DNA of 6,033 nt from Thermoplasmata archaeon (GCA_021819605.1 JAKAQT010000092.1:1-6033), one strand, 5' to 3'. Numbered from the stretch's first letter, positions 1 to 5,987 are shown. Made by a program: numbers and translations. Notes: generated by a model not told the origin, from the sequence alone.

Positions 1-88
1 TTTTTCCCTCTCTGTCCCATTTTCTAAGGGTAGTAGGGTCTATCTGGAGTATATCGCATGCATCTCTGAGGGTGTAAAGTTTTTCCAT
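1..88 (-). CDS. N-terminus of probable IS607-family serine recombinase (TnpA), cut by window edge
   Basis: Reading the minus strand from the ATG at 88 gives 29 open codons running off the window. The peptide begins MEKLYTLRDACDILQIDPTT and continues with LRKWDREGK. This is a MerR-like helix-turn-helix: a 'YTLRDACDIL' first helix, 'DPTTLRKWDREGK' as turn plus recognition helix, and the 'L-x-x-W-x-x-x-G-K' pattern typical of the IS607 TnpA N-terminus. In that family this DNA-binding domain precedes a serine-recombinase catalytic domain, and a tnpB gene often follows. Those parts would lie left of position 1 and are not visible. The gene is divergent from cobQ, so an insertion element probably abuts the cobamide operon. 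Alternatives are a stand-alone MerR-type regulator or an excisionase-like protein. The helix-turn-helix is seen; the recombinase identity is inferred from pattern memory. Confidence 0.72.
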   Translation of the reverse strand, partial: MEKLYTLRDACDILQIDPTTLRKWDREGK

Positions 89-111
89 AACTTATAACAA
101 TATTTCATAAC
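87..111 (-). repeat. Three GTTAT direct repeats just upstream of the recombinase start
   Basis: On the minus strand, GTTAT occurs at 111-107, 98-94 and 91-87, the last copy overlapping the ATG at 88. Spacings between copies are 13 and 7 bp. Two of the copies extend to GTTATG. IS607-family elements lack long terminal inverted repeats, and their ends are thought to carry several short copies of a transposase recognition motif, so these could be transposon-end or autoregulatory binding sites. In such A/T-rich DNA a chance origin is also possible. Confidence 0.3.
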
Positions 112-205
112 AACACTTAATATTTTCCTTCAACTGTTAAAGCCCTTATGATAAAACATGCAGGCAGGGATTATGCGTTTATAGCACTGCTGTATCTTGA
201 GGCAG

Positions 206-212
206 TTTTATA
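206..212 (+). promoter_or_regulatory. TATA box of the cobQ-cbiB operon
   Basis: TTTTATA occupies -28 to -22 relative to the A of the cobQ ATG at 234. In archaea the TATA box lies about 25-30 nt before the transcription start, so this placement predicts transcription starting at or within a few bases of the ATG. The sequence just before the ATG (CAATTCAGCATTT) has no Shine-Dalgarno motif, which agrees with a leaderless mRNA. The spacing is seen directly; the activity is inferred. Confidence 0.6.
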
Positions 213-233
213 CATCGTTGCAATTCAGCATTT

Positions 234-1670
234 ATGGAAAACAGACCCCGTATCCTGCAGGTGGTTGGAACTTCATCCAGCTCCGGGAAAAGCACCATTG
301 CCATGGCCCTTTGCAGGTACTTTTCTGATCTGGGCTATCGGGTGAGCCCCTTTAAGTCTGTGAATATGTCGCTGAACTCCGTATCCATAGAGGGGGGTTA
401 TGAGATATCAAGATCGCAATGGCTTCAGGCCAGAGCTTCCAGAACTGAACCGGAAAAGGAGATGAATCCCATCCTGCTGAAACCTGAGGGGAACGGCAGA
501 TCTCAGGTCATAGTTCTTGGGAAGAGCATGGGAACCATGGATCAAAAGAGTTACGGGAAATTTCTTTCCTCGGATGGAAAGAACGTTGTTAAATCATCGC
601 TGGACTATCTCGCAAAAAAATTCGATCTTATTGTGGCTGAAGGTGCCGGCTCTCCAGCTGAAATCAATATCTTCGATAGGGACCTGGCCAACATGTATGT
701 TTCAGAAATATATGGCACGCCTGCGGTTCTTGTTGCAGATATAGAAAGGGGAGGAGTCTTCGCTTCCATATATGGTACTGTGAAATTGATGCAGAGGCCG
801 GACCTCCTCAAATGGATCGTGATTAACAAGATGAGGGGATCGGCAGATCTGCTGAAGAGCGGCATTGAAGATATTGAAAAATTGACCGGGAAGAAGGTCA
901 TAGGTGTCATGCCATATATTCCTTTCAGACTTCCTGGAGAGGATTCCCTCGATTATGGGGAGTCGGGATCGCCAGGCGGTAGAATATGCGTCATACGTTA
1001 TCCTAAGATGGAAAATTACAGTGATGTTGATCCTCTCATAGCATCGGGCCTTGGGTTCACGTACATAACCTCAACTGAGCAGTATTACTCGGCTGGCTGC
1101 AGATCCTTATTGCTGCCGGGATCAAAAAATGTGGAGAGTGATATGGAATTCCTTTTAAACACCGGGCTTGCAGACATAATCCGCCAGCATGCCGCTGCAG
1201 GAGGGAATGTTCTTGGCATATGCGGCGGTTTTCAGATGCTTGGAAATAATATTGAAGATCCTGCTGGAATACAGGTGTATGGAAAATCACTGACAGGGCT
1301 TGGACTCCTGGACACAGGTACAGTATATGGCGGAGAAAAAACCGTGAGGACTGTGCTTTATGGGCCTTATAACAACCTGAACAATAAGGCTATGAGAAAG
1401 GGATACGAGATTCATTATGGAACTGTCACCACCGGATCAAGGCCGTTTCTCCTGACAGACCACGGGCCAGAGGGCGCAGTATCAGAATCTGGAAATGTCA
1501 TGGGAACCAACATTCATGGCGTTCTTGAACACAACAGTATCCTTTCTTTTCTTTCAGGTATAACAGTTGAGATGGATTACGAAAGCGAAATGGAAAAAAA
1601 TATAGACTTATTCACCAAAGCTTTTATTGAGAGCATCGATCTTGACCCAATAAAGAGAACCTTGTCATGA
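234..1670 (+). CDS. cobQ: Cobyric acid synthase (CobQ/CbiP), glutamine-dependent
   Basis: The enzyme amidates corrin side chains b, d, e and g of adenosylcobyrinic acid a,c-diamide, using glutamine and ATP, to give adenosylcobyric acid in the cytoplasm. The 478 residues match the usual family length (about 480-500). The N-terminal dethiobiotin-synthetase-like domain has the P-loop GTSSSSGKST (12-21), KSVNMSLNS (41-49), EGAGSPAEIN (136-145) and DIERGGVFAS (169-178). The C-terminal class I amidotransferase domain has LLLPGSKN (292-299), the nucleophile elbow GICGGFQMLG with Cys330, GYEIHYG (390-396), and GTNIHG with His428, the probable catalytic His. The ATG at 234 is the first ATG after an in-frame stop at 198, and it places the P-loop as in relatives. 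The stop overlaps the cbiB start (ATGA), implying translational coupling. No key residue is missing, so function is assigned with high confidence. Confidence 0.96.
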   Translation: MENRPRILQVVGTSSSSGKSTIAMALCRYFSDLGYRVSPFKSVNMSLNSVSIEGGYEISRSQWLQARASRTEPEKEMNPILLKPEGNGRSQVIVLGKSMGTMDQKSYGKFLSSDGKNVVKSSLDYLAKKFDLIVAEGAGSPAEINIFDRDLANMYVSEIYGTPAVLVADIERGGVFASIYGTVKLMQRPDLLKWIVINKMRGSADLLKSGIEDIEKLTGKKVIGVMPYIPFRLPGEDSLDYGESGSPGGRICVIRYPKMENYSDVDPLIASGLGFTYITSTEQYYSAGCRSLLLPGSKNVESDMEFLLNTGLADIIRQHAAAGGNVLGICGGFQMLGNNIEDPAGIQVYGKSLTGLGLLDTGTVYGGEKTVRTVLYGPYNNLNNKAMRKGYEIHYGTVTTGSRPFLLTDHGPEGAVSESGNVMGTNIHGVLEHNSILSFLSGITVEMDYESEMEKNIDLFTKAFIESIDLDPIKRTLS

Positions 1671-2620
1671 ATCCTGCATCCCTTGAAATCACCATCACCG
1701 TCCTTATCGGGGCAGTAGTGCTTGACTTCGTCTTTGGCGATCCCAGGAAATATCTCAGTCCTGTGACGCTCATCAGAAGGGTTTCAACCTTCTTTGAGAC
1801 ATTTTTCAGAACCTACAGCCGCCGCATAGCTGCGGGCGCCTTTTTTGCAATATTCATCTCTGCGCTTTTTGCCATTCCATTCACCGGCTTGCTCATACTT
1901 GTCTCAAGGGTACTGATTATTCAGGCAATCGTTGGCATAATACTGTTCAAGGGGCTTTTTTCCGTAACCAGCCTGAGTGATAAGGTCAATCCCATAATCA
2001 CATCGCTTGAAAGCGGTGCTGTGGAGGATGCTGCAGTATATGCATCTCACATAGTGAAAAGAGATCTATCAGGCCAGGATTCCCCCCACATAGCTTCGGC
2101 CGTAATAGAGACAATATCCAATACTCTGCTGAATGAGGTTGTCTCCCCTCTGTTTTATTTCTCAGTCCTGGGGATCATAGGATCACTTGTAGCAAGGGTG
2201 ATAGATATCCTTGACGGCATGGTGGGGCAGAAAAATCGCAGGAACTTTTATTTCGGGCACTGGCCGGCAGTATTCCATACAATGCTGAACTACATTCCCG
2301 CACGTGTATCTGCATTTCTTATACTGCTGGGTTCAGAGTTCCTGAATTACAGAGTGAGCAATATGCCCTTCAAGGCCATGAGGCTGGCCACTGACAGTCC
2401 GGGCGAGGGATGGGTCATAGGCGCCATGGCAGCATCACTCAACCTGAGAATGGAGAGAGTTGGCCATTACGTGATGAATGAAAGTGGTTTTGACCCGTCC
2501 GTTGGCGACATAAGAAGGGCAATGCGTGTATATTATGTGGCGTTCTACGTGATGCTGGTCCTGGTGGCCCTGCCAATTATACTGCTGCTCTACTTTGGCG
2601 GATTCTACCCGCTAAACTGA
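1667..2620 (+). CDS. cbiB: Divergent CbiB/CobD-type adenosylcobinamide-phosphate synthase, membrane protein
   Basis: CbiB joins adenosylcobyric acid to aminopropanol (or its phosphate) to make the nucleotide-loop arm, the step after CobQ, in the membrane. The 317 residues match family length. Recognisable blocks are LDFVFGDP (19-26), SPV (31-33), RDLSGQD then AVIETIS (132-151), PLFYF (161-165), LDGMVGQKN (182-190), NYIPARVSAFL (208-218), and GEGWVIGAMAASL (246-258) followed by GHYV (266-269). Hydrophobic segments lie near 8-22, 55-100, 158-180, 209-225 and 287-310. Several normally conserved residues differ: VGRDT reads VKRDL, AEN..DG reads SNTLLNE, NTLDSMVGYK reads DILDGMVGQK, and the acidic pair in AR-x-DD reads PAVFHT. 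It may be a divergent active enzyme or an altered paralogue; the cobQ coupling favours a role in cobamide synthesis. Its 3' end overlaps pyrF by 9 bp. Confidence 0.85.
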   Translation: MNPASLEITITVLIGAVVLDFVFGDPRKYLSPVTLIRRVSTFFETFFRTYSRRIAAGAFFAIFISALFAIPFTGLLILVSRVLIIQAIVGIILFKGLFSVTSLSDKVNPIITSLESGAVEDAAVYASHIVKRDLSGQDSPHIASAVIETISNTLLNEVVSPLFYFSVLGIIGSLVARVIDILDGMVGQKNRRNFYFGHWPAVFHTMLNYIPARVSAFLILLGSEFLNYRVSNMPFKAMRLATDSPGEGWVIGAMAASLNLRMERVGHYVMNESGFDPSVGDIRRAMRVYYVAFYVMLVLVALPIILLLYFGGFYPLN

Positions 2621-3250
2621 GGAATCAATCTCCATGTTGAGATTGTCCACCTGTTCAACAGGATCGCTGGATGTGTACACCGATCTTCCCACTATGACAA
2701 GGTCAGCGCCTGCACGAATTGCGTCTCCTGCTTTTCCTCCCTGTGCTCCCACGCCTGGGGTCATTATGATCCTTCCCGGAGACATCTTTCGTATCCGGGC
2801 TATTTCTGCCGGGTTATTTCCCGGTGCTATGAAGCCCGCTGCACCGGCACGGATCGACATTTCCACAAGCCTGTCTGTATTTGGGTTTATGAATTCCGCT
2901 GATCCGGGATGGCTCATTGAGACCACAGAAAAAACCTTCATGTCACCTGCGGATTCAATCACCGCGCGAAGGGAATCGTGTCCTGTGAATGAATGGGAAA
3001 TAATCCCCCATGCTCCCATTTCAAGTGCCTTCTCAGTGATGAGGGAATTTGTGTTCGGTATGTCCGCCACCTTGAAGTCACATATGACCCGTGAATAGCA
3101 AGACACATCCCTGATTATTCTGGATCCTGACAACATTATTGCAGGCCAGTTCAGCTTTATTGCAAATACCTTAGACCCAATTTTATCTGCAATCTCAAGA
3201 AGGTCTCTCTCCTTCATGAGATCCAGTGCTACAACAAGTTTTGATTCCAA
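2612..3250 (-). CDS. pyrF: Orotidine-5'-phosphate decarboxylase (PyrF), TTG start
   Basis: PyrF decarboxylates OMP to UMP, the final step of de novo pyrimidine synthesis, in the cytoplasm. The 212 residues are typical of the compact archaeal/bacterial TIM-barrel form. Visible active-site elements are Asp10 in VVALD, Lys32 in AIKLN, the catalytic DFKVAD (Asp58, Lys60, Asp63) followed by IPNT, SMSHPG (111-116), the phosphate loop PGVGAQGG (165-172) and IVGRSVY (186-192) with Arg189. The start is TTG at 3250: the codon before it is TAA, and the next ATG (residue 12) would remove Asp10, so TTG is the only start that keeps the active site. There is no strong Shine-Dalgarno; AGGG lies 6 nt upstream. 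The gene follows ftsZ after 63 bp and meets cbiB tail to tail. Confidence 0.95.
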   Translation of the reverse strand: MESKLVVALDLMKERDLLEIADKIGSKVFAIKLNWPAIMLSGSRIIRDVSCYSRVICDFKVADIPNTNSLITEKALEMGAWGIISHSFTGHDSLRAVIESAGDMKVFSVVSMSHPGSAEFINPNTDRLVEMSIRAGAAGFIAPGNNPAEIARIRKMSPGRIIMTPGVGAQGGKAGDAIRAGADLVIVGRSVYTSSDPVEQVDNLNMEIDSSV

Positions 3251-3277
3251 TTATACCCTGAGACTATGAGGAGTGGG

Positions 3278-3284
3278 TTAAAAA
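3278..3284 (-). promoter_or_regulatory. Candidate TATA box of pyrF
   Basis: On the minus strand TTTTTAA lies at -34 to -28 relative to the TTG at 3250. With usual archaeal spacing this gives a transcription start a few bases before the TTG, so a very short leader. The same T tract follows the ftsZ hairpin and could act as its terminator, so one stretch may serve both roles. It is a weaker match than the cobQ box. Confidence 0.4.
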
Positions 3285-3313
3285 TCATTTCCATGGGCGT
3301 GCCGTTTCCGGCA
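3280..3313 (-). terminator. Hairpin plus T tract after ftsZ
   Basis: On the minus strand the ftsZ TGA is followed immediately by TGCCG-GAAA-CGGCA (3313-3300), a perfect 5-bp G/C-rich stem closed by a GNRA (GAAA) tetraloop. Fifteen bases later comes a run of five T (3284-3280). Archaeal termination relies mainly on T-rich tracts, so the T run is the likely signal. The hairpin could stabilise the ftsZ mRNA 3' end or help termination. The structure is seen; its role is inferred. Confidence 0.4.
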
Positions 3314-4456
3314 TCACACCATGTCTATTCCAGAATCCTCGCTTATGTCCCCAAGAAGTTTCCTTATGTTTCTTGCCTCATTTGACCCGGATATCATGTA
3401 TGGAGATTTAACCCCAGTAAGCAGGACAAGCACACGGATTCTGTCCCCCATTTCCGGATCCACATTGGCGCCCCATATGATCCGGGCATCCCTGTTTATG
3501 CGCTTCTGAATCTCGGCCATTGCGTTCTCCGCTTCGCTCACTGTCATACTTGGGCCTCCTATGACCCTTATGAGGCAGTTCTTTGCGTCAGATATGTCGG
3601 CCTCCACAAGGGGCGATGTGATAGCATCATTGACTGCCGACATCACCCTGTTTGTTCCACCTGCCGCTTCGCCAATTCCAATCATCGCAACGCCACCGTC
3701 CTTCATTATTGTCCTTATGTCAGCGTAGTCGAGGTTTATGAGCCCTGTCTTTGTTATGAGTTCCGTAATGCCTTTCATAGCCTCAGAGAGCACTGAATCT
3801 GCATACTCAAAGGCTTCTGTTATTGGCTTCTTTGGGACCTCCTTCAGAAGCTTGTCGTTTGGAATGGCAATTACGGTGTCTGAATACTGCGATATCTTCT
3901 CAAGTCCTGCTGCCGCATTCTCCATTCTTATCCTTCCCTCGGCCGTGAACGGCAATGTGACTATTGAGATGACGAGCGATCCCGCATCCTTTGCACTCTT
4001 CGCCACAATAGGAGCTGAACCTGTGCCGGTTCCGCCTCCAAGACCGCAGGTGACAAAGGCTATGTCAGCCCTCTGAACAAGTTTCTGGATGGCGGGAAGA
4101 TCTTCCATTGCAGCTTCCTCGCCTATCTGAGGTATTGCCCCGGTTCCCAGGCCCCTTGTCCTCTTTTTTCCGATGAGCATCTTGTATCTTGTCCTTATGG
4201 TGGAAAGATGGCTTGCATCGGTGTTTATGGCCACAAGGTCTGCGCCAGCAATGCCTTCTCCGGCCAGCCGGTTTATGGTGTTGGAACCCCCGCCACCACA
4301 ACCTATTATCTTTATTCTTACCCTGAGCCTGTTGGCTATCTCCGCGATCTCCCTGTCTTCGGGTGATAAAAATTCTTCATCCTGGGACTGCACATGCTTT
4401 CCCGCCTCCACGTTATCCATGGCGGACTTGAACAAAAGATCAACTATGTCGCCCAT
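3314..4456 (-). CDS. ftsZ: Cell division GTPase FtsZ (archaeal FtsZ1-like)
   Basis: FtsZ is a tubulin-related GTPase that polymerises into the cytokinetic ring at midcell. The 380 residues comprise an N-terminal extension of about 48 residues with FLSPEDREIAEI (29-40), as in archaeal FtsZ1, then the GTPase domain. That domain shows KIIGCGGGGSNTINRL (49-64), AINTDASHL (76-84), the tubulin signature GGGTGTG (140-146) in CGLGGGTGTGSAP, and the T7 synergy loop NLDYADIRTIM (241-251), whose Asp243 and Asp246 complete the GTPase site across the subunit interface. The C-terminal domain includes IIWGANVDPEMGDRIRVLVLLTG (326-348). It ends GIDMV with no long linker and no bacterial-type peptide for FtsA/ZipA, as expected for archaea. 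The ATG at 4456 is preceded by a TATA box and no Shine-Dalgarno. The protein looks intact; it could also be grouped with another archaeal FtsZ clade, but the N-terminus favours FtsZ1. Confidence 0.97.
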   Translation of the reverse strand: MGDIVDLLFKSAMDNVEAGKHVQSQDEEFLSPEDREIAEIANRLRVRIKIIGCGGGGSNTINRLAGEGIAGADLVAINTDASHLSTIRTRYKMLIGKKRTRGLGTGAIPQIGEEAAMEDLPAIQKLVQRADIAFVTCGLGGGTGTGSAPIVAKSAKDAGSLVISIVTLPFTAEGRIRMENAAAGLEKISQYSDTVIAIPNDKLLKEVPKKPITEAFEYADSVLSEAMKGITELITKTGLINLDYADIRTIMKDGGVAMIGIGEAAGGTNRVMSAVNDAITSPLVEADISDAKNCLIRVIGGPSMTVSEAENAMAEIQKRINRDARIIWGANVDPEMGDRIRVLVLLTGVKSPYMISGSNEARNIRKLLGDISEDSGIDMV

Positions 4457-4479
4457 ATGTCTGATAAGATAATAAAATG

Positions 4480-4488
4480 AATATATAA
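4480..4488 (-). promoter_or_regulatory. TATA box of ftsZ
   Basis: On the minus strand TTATATATT runs from -32 to -24 before the ftsZ ATG at 4456, predicting a start within a few bases of the ATG. The bases between (CATTTTATTATCTTATCAGACAT) contain no Shine-Dalgarno, consistent with a leaderless or near-leaderless message. A second A/T-rich block, TTTTATT at 4478-4472, lies too close to the ATG to fit as well. Confidence 0.55.
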
Positions 4489-4510
4489 TTTTTGTGCATA
4501 GTAAACCTAC

Positions 4511-4515
4511 AAAAA
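4511..4515 (-). terminator. Possible T-tract terminator of the MFS transporter gene
   Basis: About 27 bp past the transporter stop, the minus strand has five consecutive T within GGTTTTTG, and no obvious G/C stem before it. Archaeal terminators are commonly short T runs, so this may end the transporter mRNA before the ftsZ promoter. The tract is short and the call is weak. Confidence 0.3.
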
Positions 4516-4541
4516 CCTTGACTTCCGAGATCCAACATCTG

Positions 4542-5966
4542 TCATCTTCTGTCAGACAGCTTACGCTTCAATCTGGAACGCATCACCAGTGGAATCGGGG
4601 TAAGTGAGAATATTGCCGCAATTATGAAAGCTATCTGTGTTGCGTGAATGAATGCCCCTGTGAAATTTTCAACCGCAGGAGTTGTTATCCCTAGAAATAT
4701 TGAATCTACAATGGACCCCGGAACGAAGGCTGAGATCACAATAAAAACAATTGTAAGGCCCAGAACAGAACCAAGATTGAGCATAAGGGTTCTCACACCT
4801 GCAGTCTCTCCCCTCTTCCCGGGAGGAACGGACAGCATGGTCACAGTGCTGTTCGGTGTGTAGAAAAGCCCGCTTCCGGCACCAGCCACAGCCATTGCCA
4901 TGCCAAAAAGGACGTAATCTGATGCCCTGAAGGCCACAGCCGCAAGCAACAGGGCACCAATGCCAGAGAGCATGAGGCCAAGTGATTCCATGCCGGAAGG
5001 GGACAGTTTTCCCTTGATATAACCTGAAAGAAAGCTGAAAATACCCATCGCACCGGCAAAGGGTATTACCAGTACCCCTGCGGTGAGTGGATTTTTTTCA
5101 AGGGGGCCCTGCAGGAACAGTATGAGTATGAAGAGCACTGAAAACCTTGCAATTGAACCTCCCACCAGTGCTATTATGGAATCCCTGAATACATTGATCC
5201 TGAACAGAGTTGGATCAATTATGGGGCGCCGGGACACAGTTTCCTGATATAAAAACAACGAGAGAAACAGCACCAGTGCGACAAGCAGGCCTATGAATAA
5301 CCCAGATCTGAATGATATTCCCGGCAGAACTGTCATAAAAACAATTGCTACAACAATTGAGAGGGACAGAAGTGCCGCTCCCCGGACGTCAATGTGGGCT
5401 GAAATCTTTCTGGGTATTTCCCTTATTGTGACAGTTGATGCTATGAAGCCATATATGGCAACGGGCATGTTGAATACGAATATATATCGCCAGTTGAATT
5501 CCGTGAGCAGACCACCAACAAGGGGGCCAATGGATGTCCCCAGCGCGACAATTGCGGCGTTTATGCCCATGGCTTCACCAAGCTCAGCCGCATCGAAACT
5601 GTCTGTCAGTATGGCAAGGCTGTTGGAGAAAAGAAGTGCACCCCCTATTCCCTGTACAACACGTCCTGCCAGGAGCACGTCTCCCCCTGTGGCTATGGAG
5701 GATATCAGGGAGCCAATAAAAAACACGATGTAACCTGATGAATAGAGGTGTTTTCTTCCTATTATGTCAGAGTATTTTCCAAGGACAGGAGTCAGGACAG
5801 TCAGGGCAAGTGAATAGACAACGATGATCCATATAGCCATGAAAAAGCTTACGTGAAGGCTCCGGATGATGGCGGGTATTGCTATGAGAAGTGATGAGGA
5901 GTTTATGACCGAAAGGAAGGAACCTGTTCCAGTAACTGCAAGAATCCTTTTTCCGTAACTGTTCAA
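4542..5966 (-). CDS. MFS transporter, DHA2 (EmrB/QacA-like) 14-helix drug:H+ antiporter type
   Basis: A 474-residue, very hydrophobic protein with about 14 predicted membrane helices, the size and topology of the DHA2 branch of the major facilitator superfamily, which exports small molecules in exchange for protons. Seen motifs are motif A between helices 2 and 3, GKYSDIIGRK (63-72), the helix 4 motif GRVVQGIGGA (101-110), and the antiporter motif C, GTSIGPLVGG (143-152), followed by WRYIFVFNMP (159-168). A second-half loop reads PPGKRGETAGVR (381-392). The C-terminus is basic (RSRLKRKLSDRR). In helix 1 the position that is often acidic in DHA2 proteins (LDxTIV) reads INSSSLL, so it carries Asn22. 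The start is TTG at 5966; an in-frame TAA lies 24-26 nt upstream with no ATG between. Substrate is unknown; drug resistance is not demonstrated by family alone. Confidence 0.9.
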   Translation of the reverse strand: MNSYGKRILAVTGTGSFLSVINSSSLLIAIPAIIRSLHVSFFMAIWIIVVYSLALTVLTPVLGKYSDIIGRKHLYSSGYIVFFIGSLISSIATGGDVLLAGRVVQGIGGALLFSNSLAILTDSFDAAELGEAMGINAAIVALGTSIGPLVGGLLTEFNWRYIFVFNMPVAIYGFIASTVTIREIPRKISAHIDVRGAALLSLSIVVAIVFMTVLPGISFRSGLFIGLLVALVLFLSLFLYQETVSRRPIIDPTLFRINVFRDSIIALVGGSIARFSVLFILILFLQGPLEKNPLTAGVLVIPFAGAMGIFSFLSGYIKGKLSPSGMESLGLMLSGIGALLLAAVAFRASDYVLFGMAMAVAGAGSGLFYTPNSTVTMLSVPPGKRGETAGVRTLMLNLGSVLGLTIVFIVISAFVPGSIVDSIFLGITTPAVENFTGAFIHATQIAFIIAAIFSLTPIPLVMRSRLKRKLSDRR

Positions 5967-5972
5967 TGGAAT

Positions 5973-5978
5973 TGACCT
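5973..5978 (-). promoter_or_regulatory. Weak Shine-Dalgarno-like AGGTCA before the MFS TTG start
   Basis: On the minus strand AGGTCA lies with 8 nt between AGGT and the TTG at 5966, a usable distance and close to the AGGTGA consensus. It supports the TTG start if the message has a leader. If the TATA box at 5994-5988 is used, the mRNA would be leaderless and this motif would be irrelevant. Confidence 0.3.
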
Positions 5979-5987
5979 GCCGTGGGG

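Noticed and set aside
89..233. Search for a cobalamin riboswitch or small RNA upstream of cobQ
   Set aside because: No B12-box-like or other conserved element is visible, such riboswitches are bacterial, and the TATA position predicts essentially no leader to hold one.
605..910. Minus-strand open frame of 101 codons inside cobQ
   Set aside because: Shadow of the cobQ frame, which carries conserved family motifs across this whole stretch.
2634..3098. Plus-strand open frame of 154 codons
   Set aside because: It lies wholly antisense to pyrF, which has all active-site motifs; the plus-strand translation is rich in Ser/Pro/Ala with no recognisable domain.
3239..3290. Longer pyrF start upstream of 3250
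   Set aside because: An in-frame TAA immediately precedes the TTG, so no extension is possible.
3738..4076. Plus-strand open frame of 112 codons
   Set aside because: Antisense to the FtsZ GTPase core; the Pro/Val run comes from the reverse complement of the glycine-rich tubulin signature.
5293..5733. Plus-strand open frame of 146 codons
   Set aside because: Antisense to the MFS gene, with no domain, no promoter and an implausible composition.
3314..5966. Single operon of MFS gene, ftsZ and pyrF
   Set aside because: All are on the minus strand, but each has its own TATA-like box and a T tract lies in both gaps (85 and 63 bp), so separate units are more likely.
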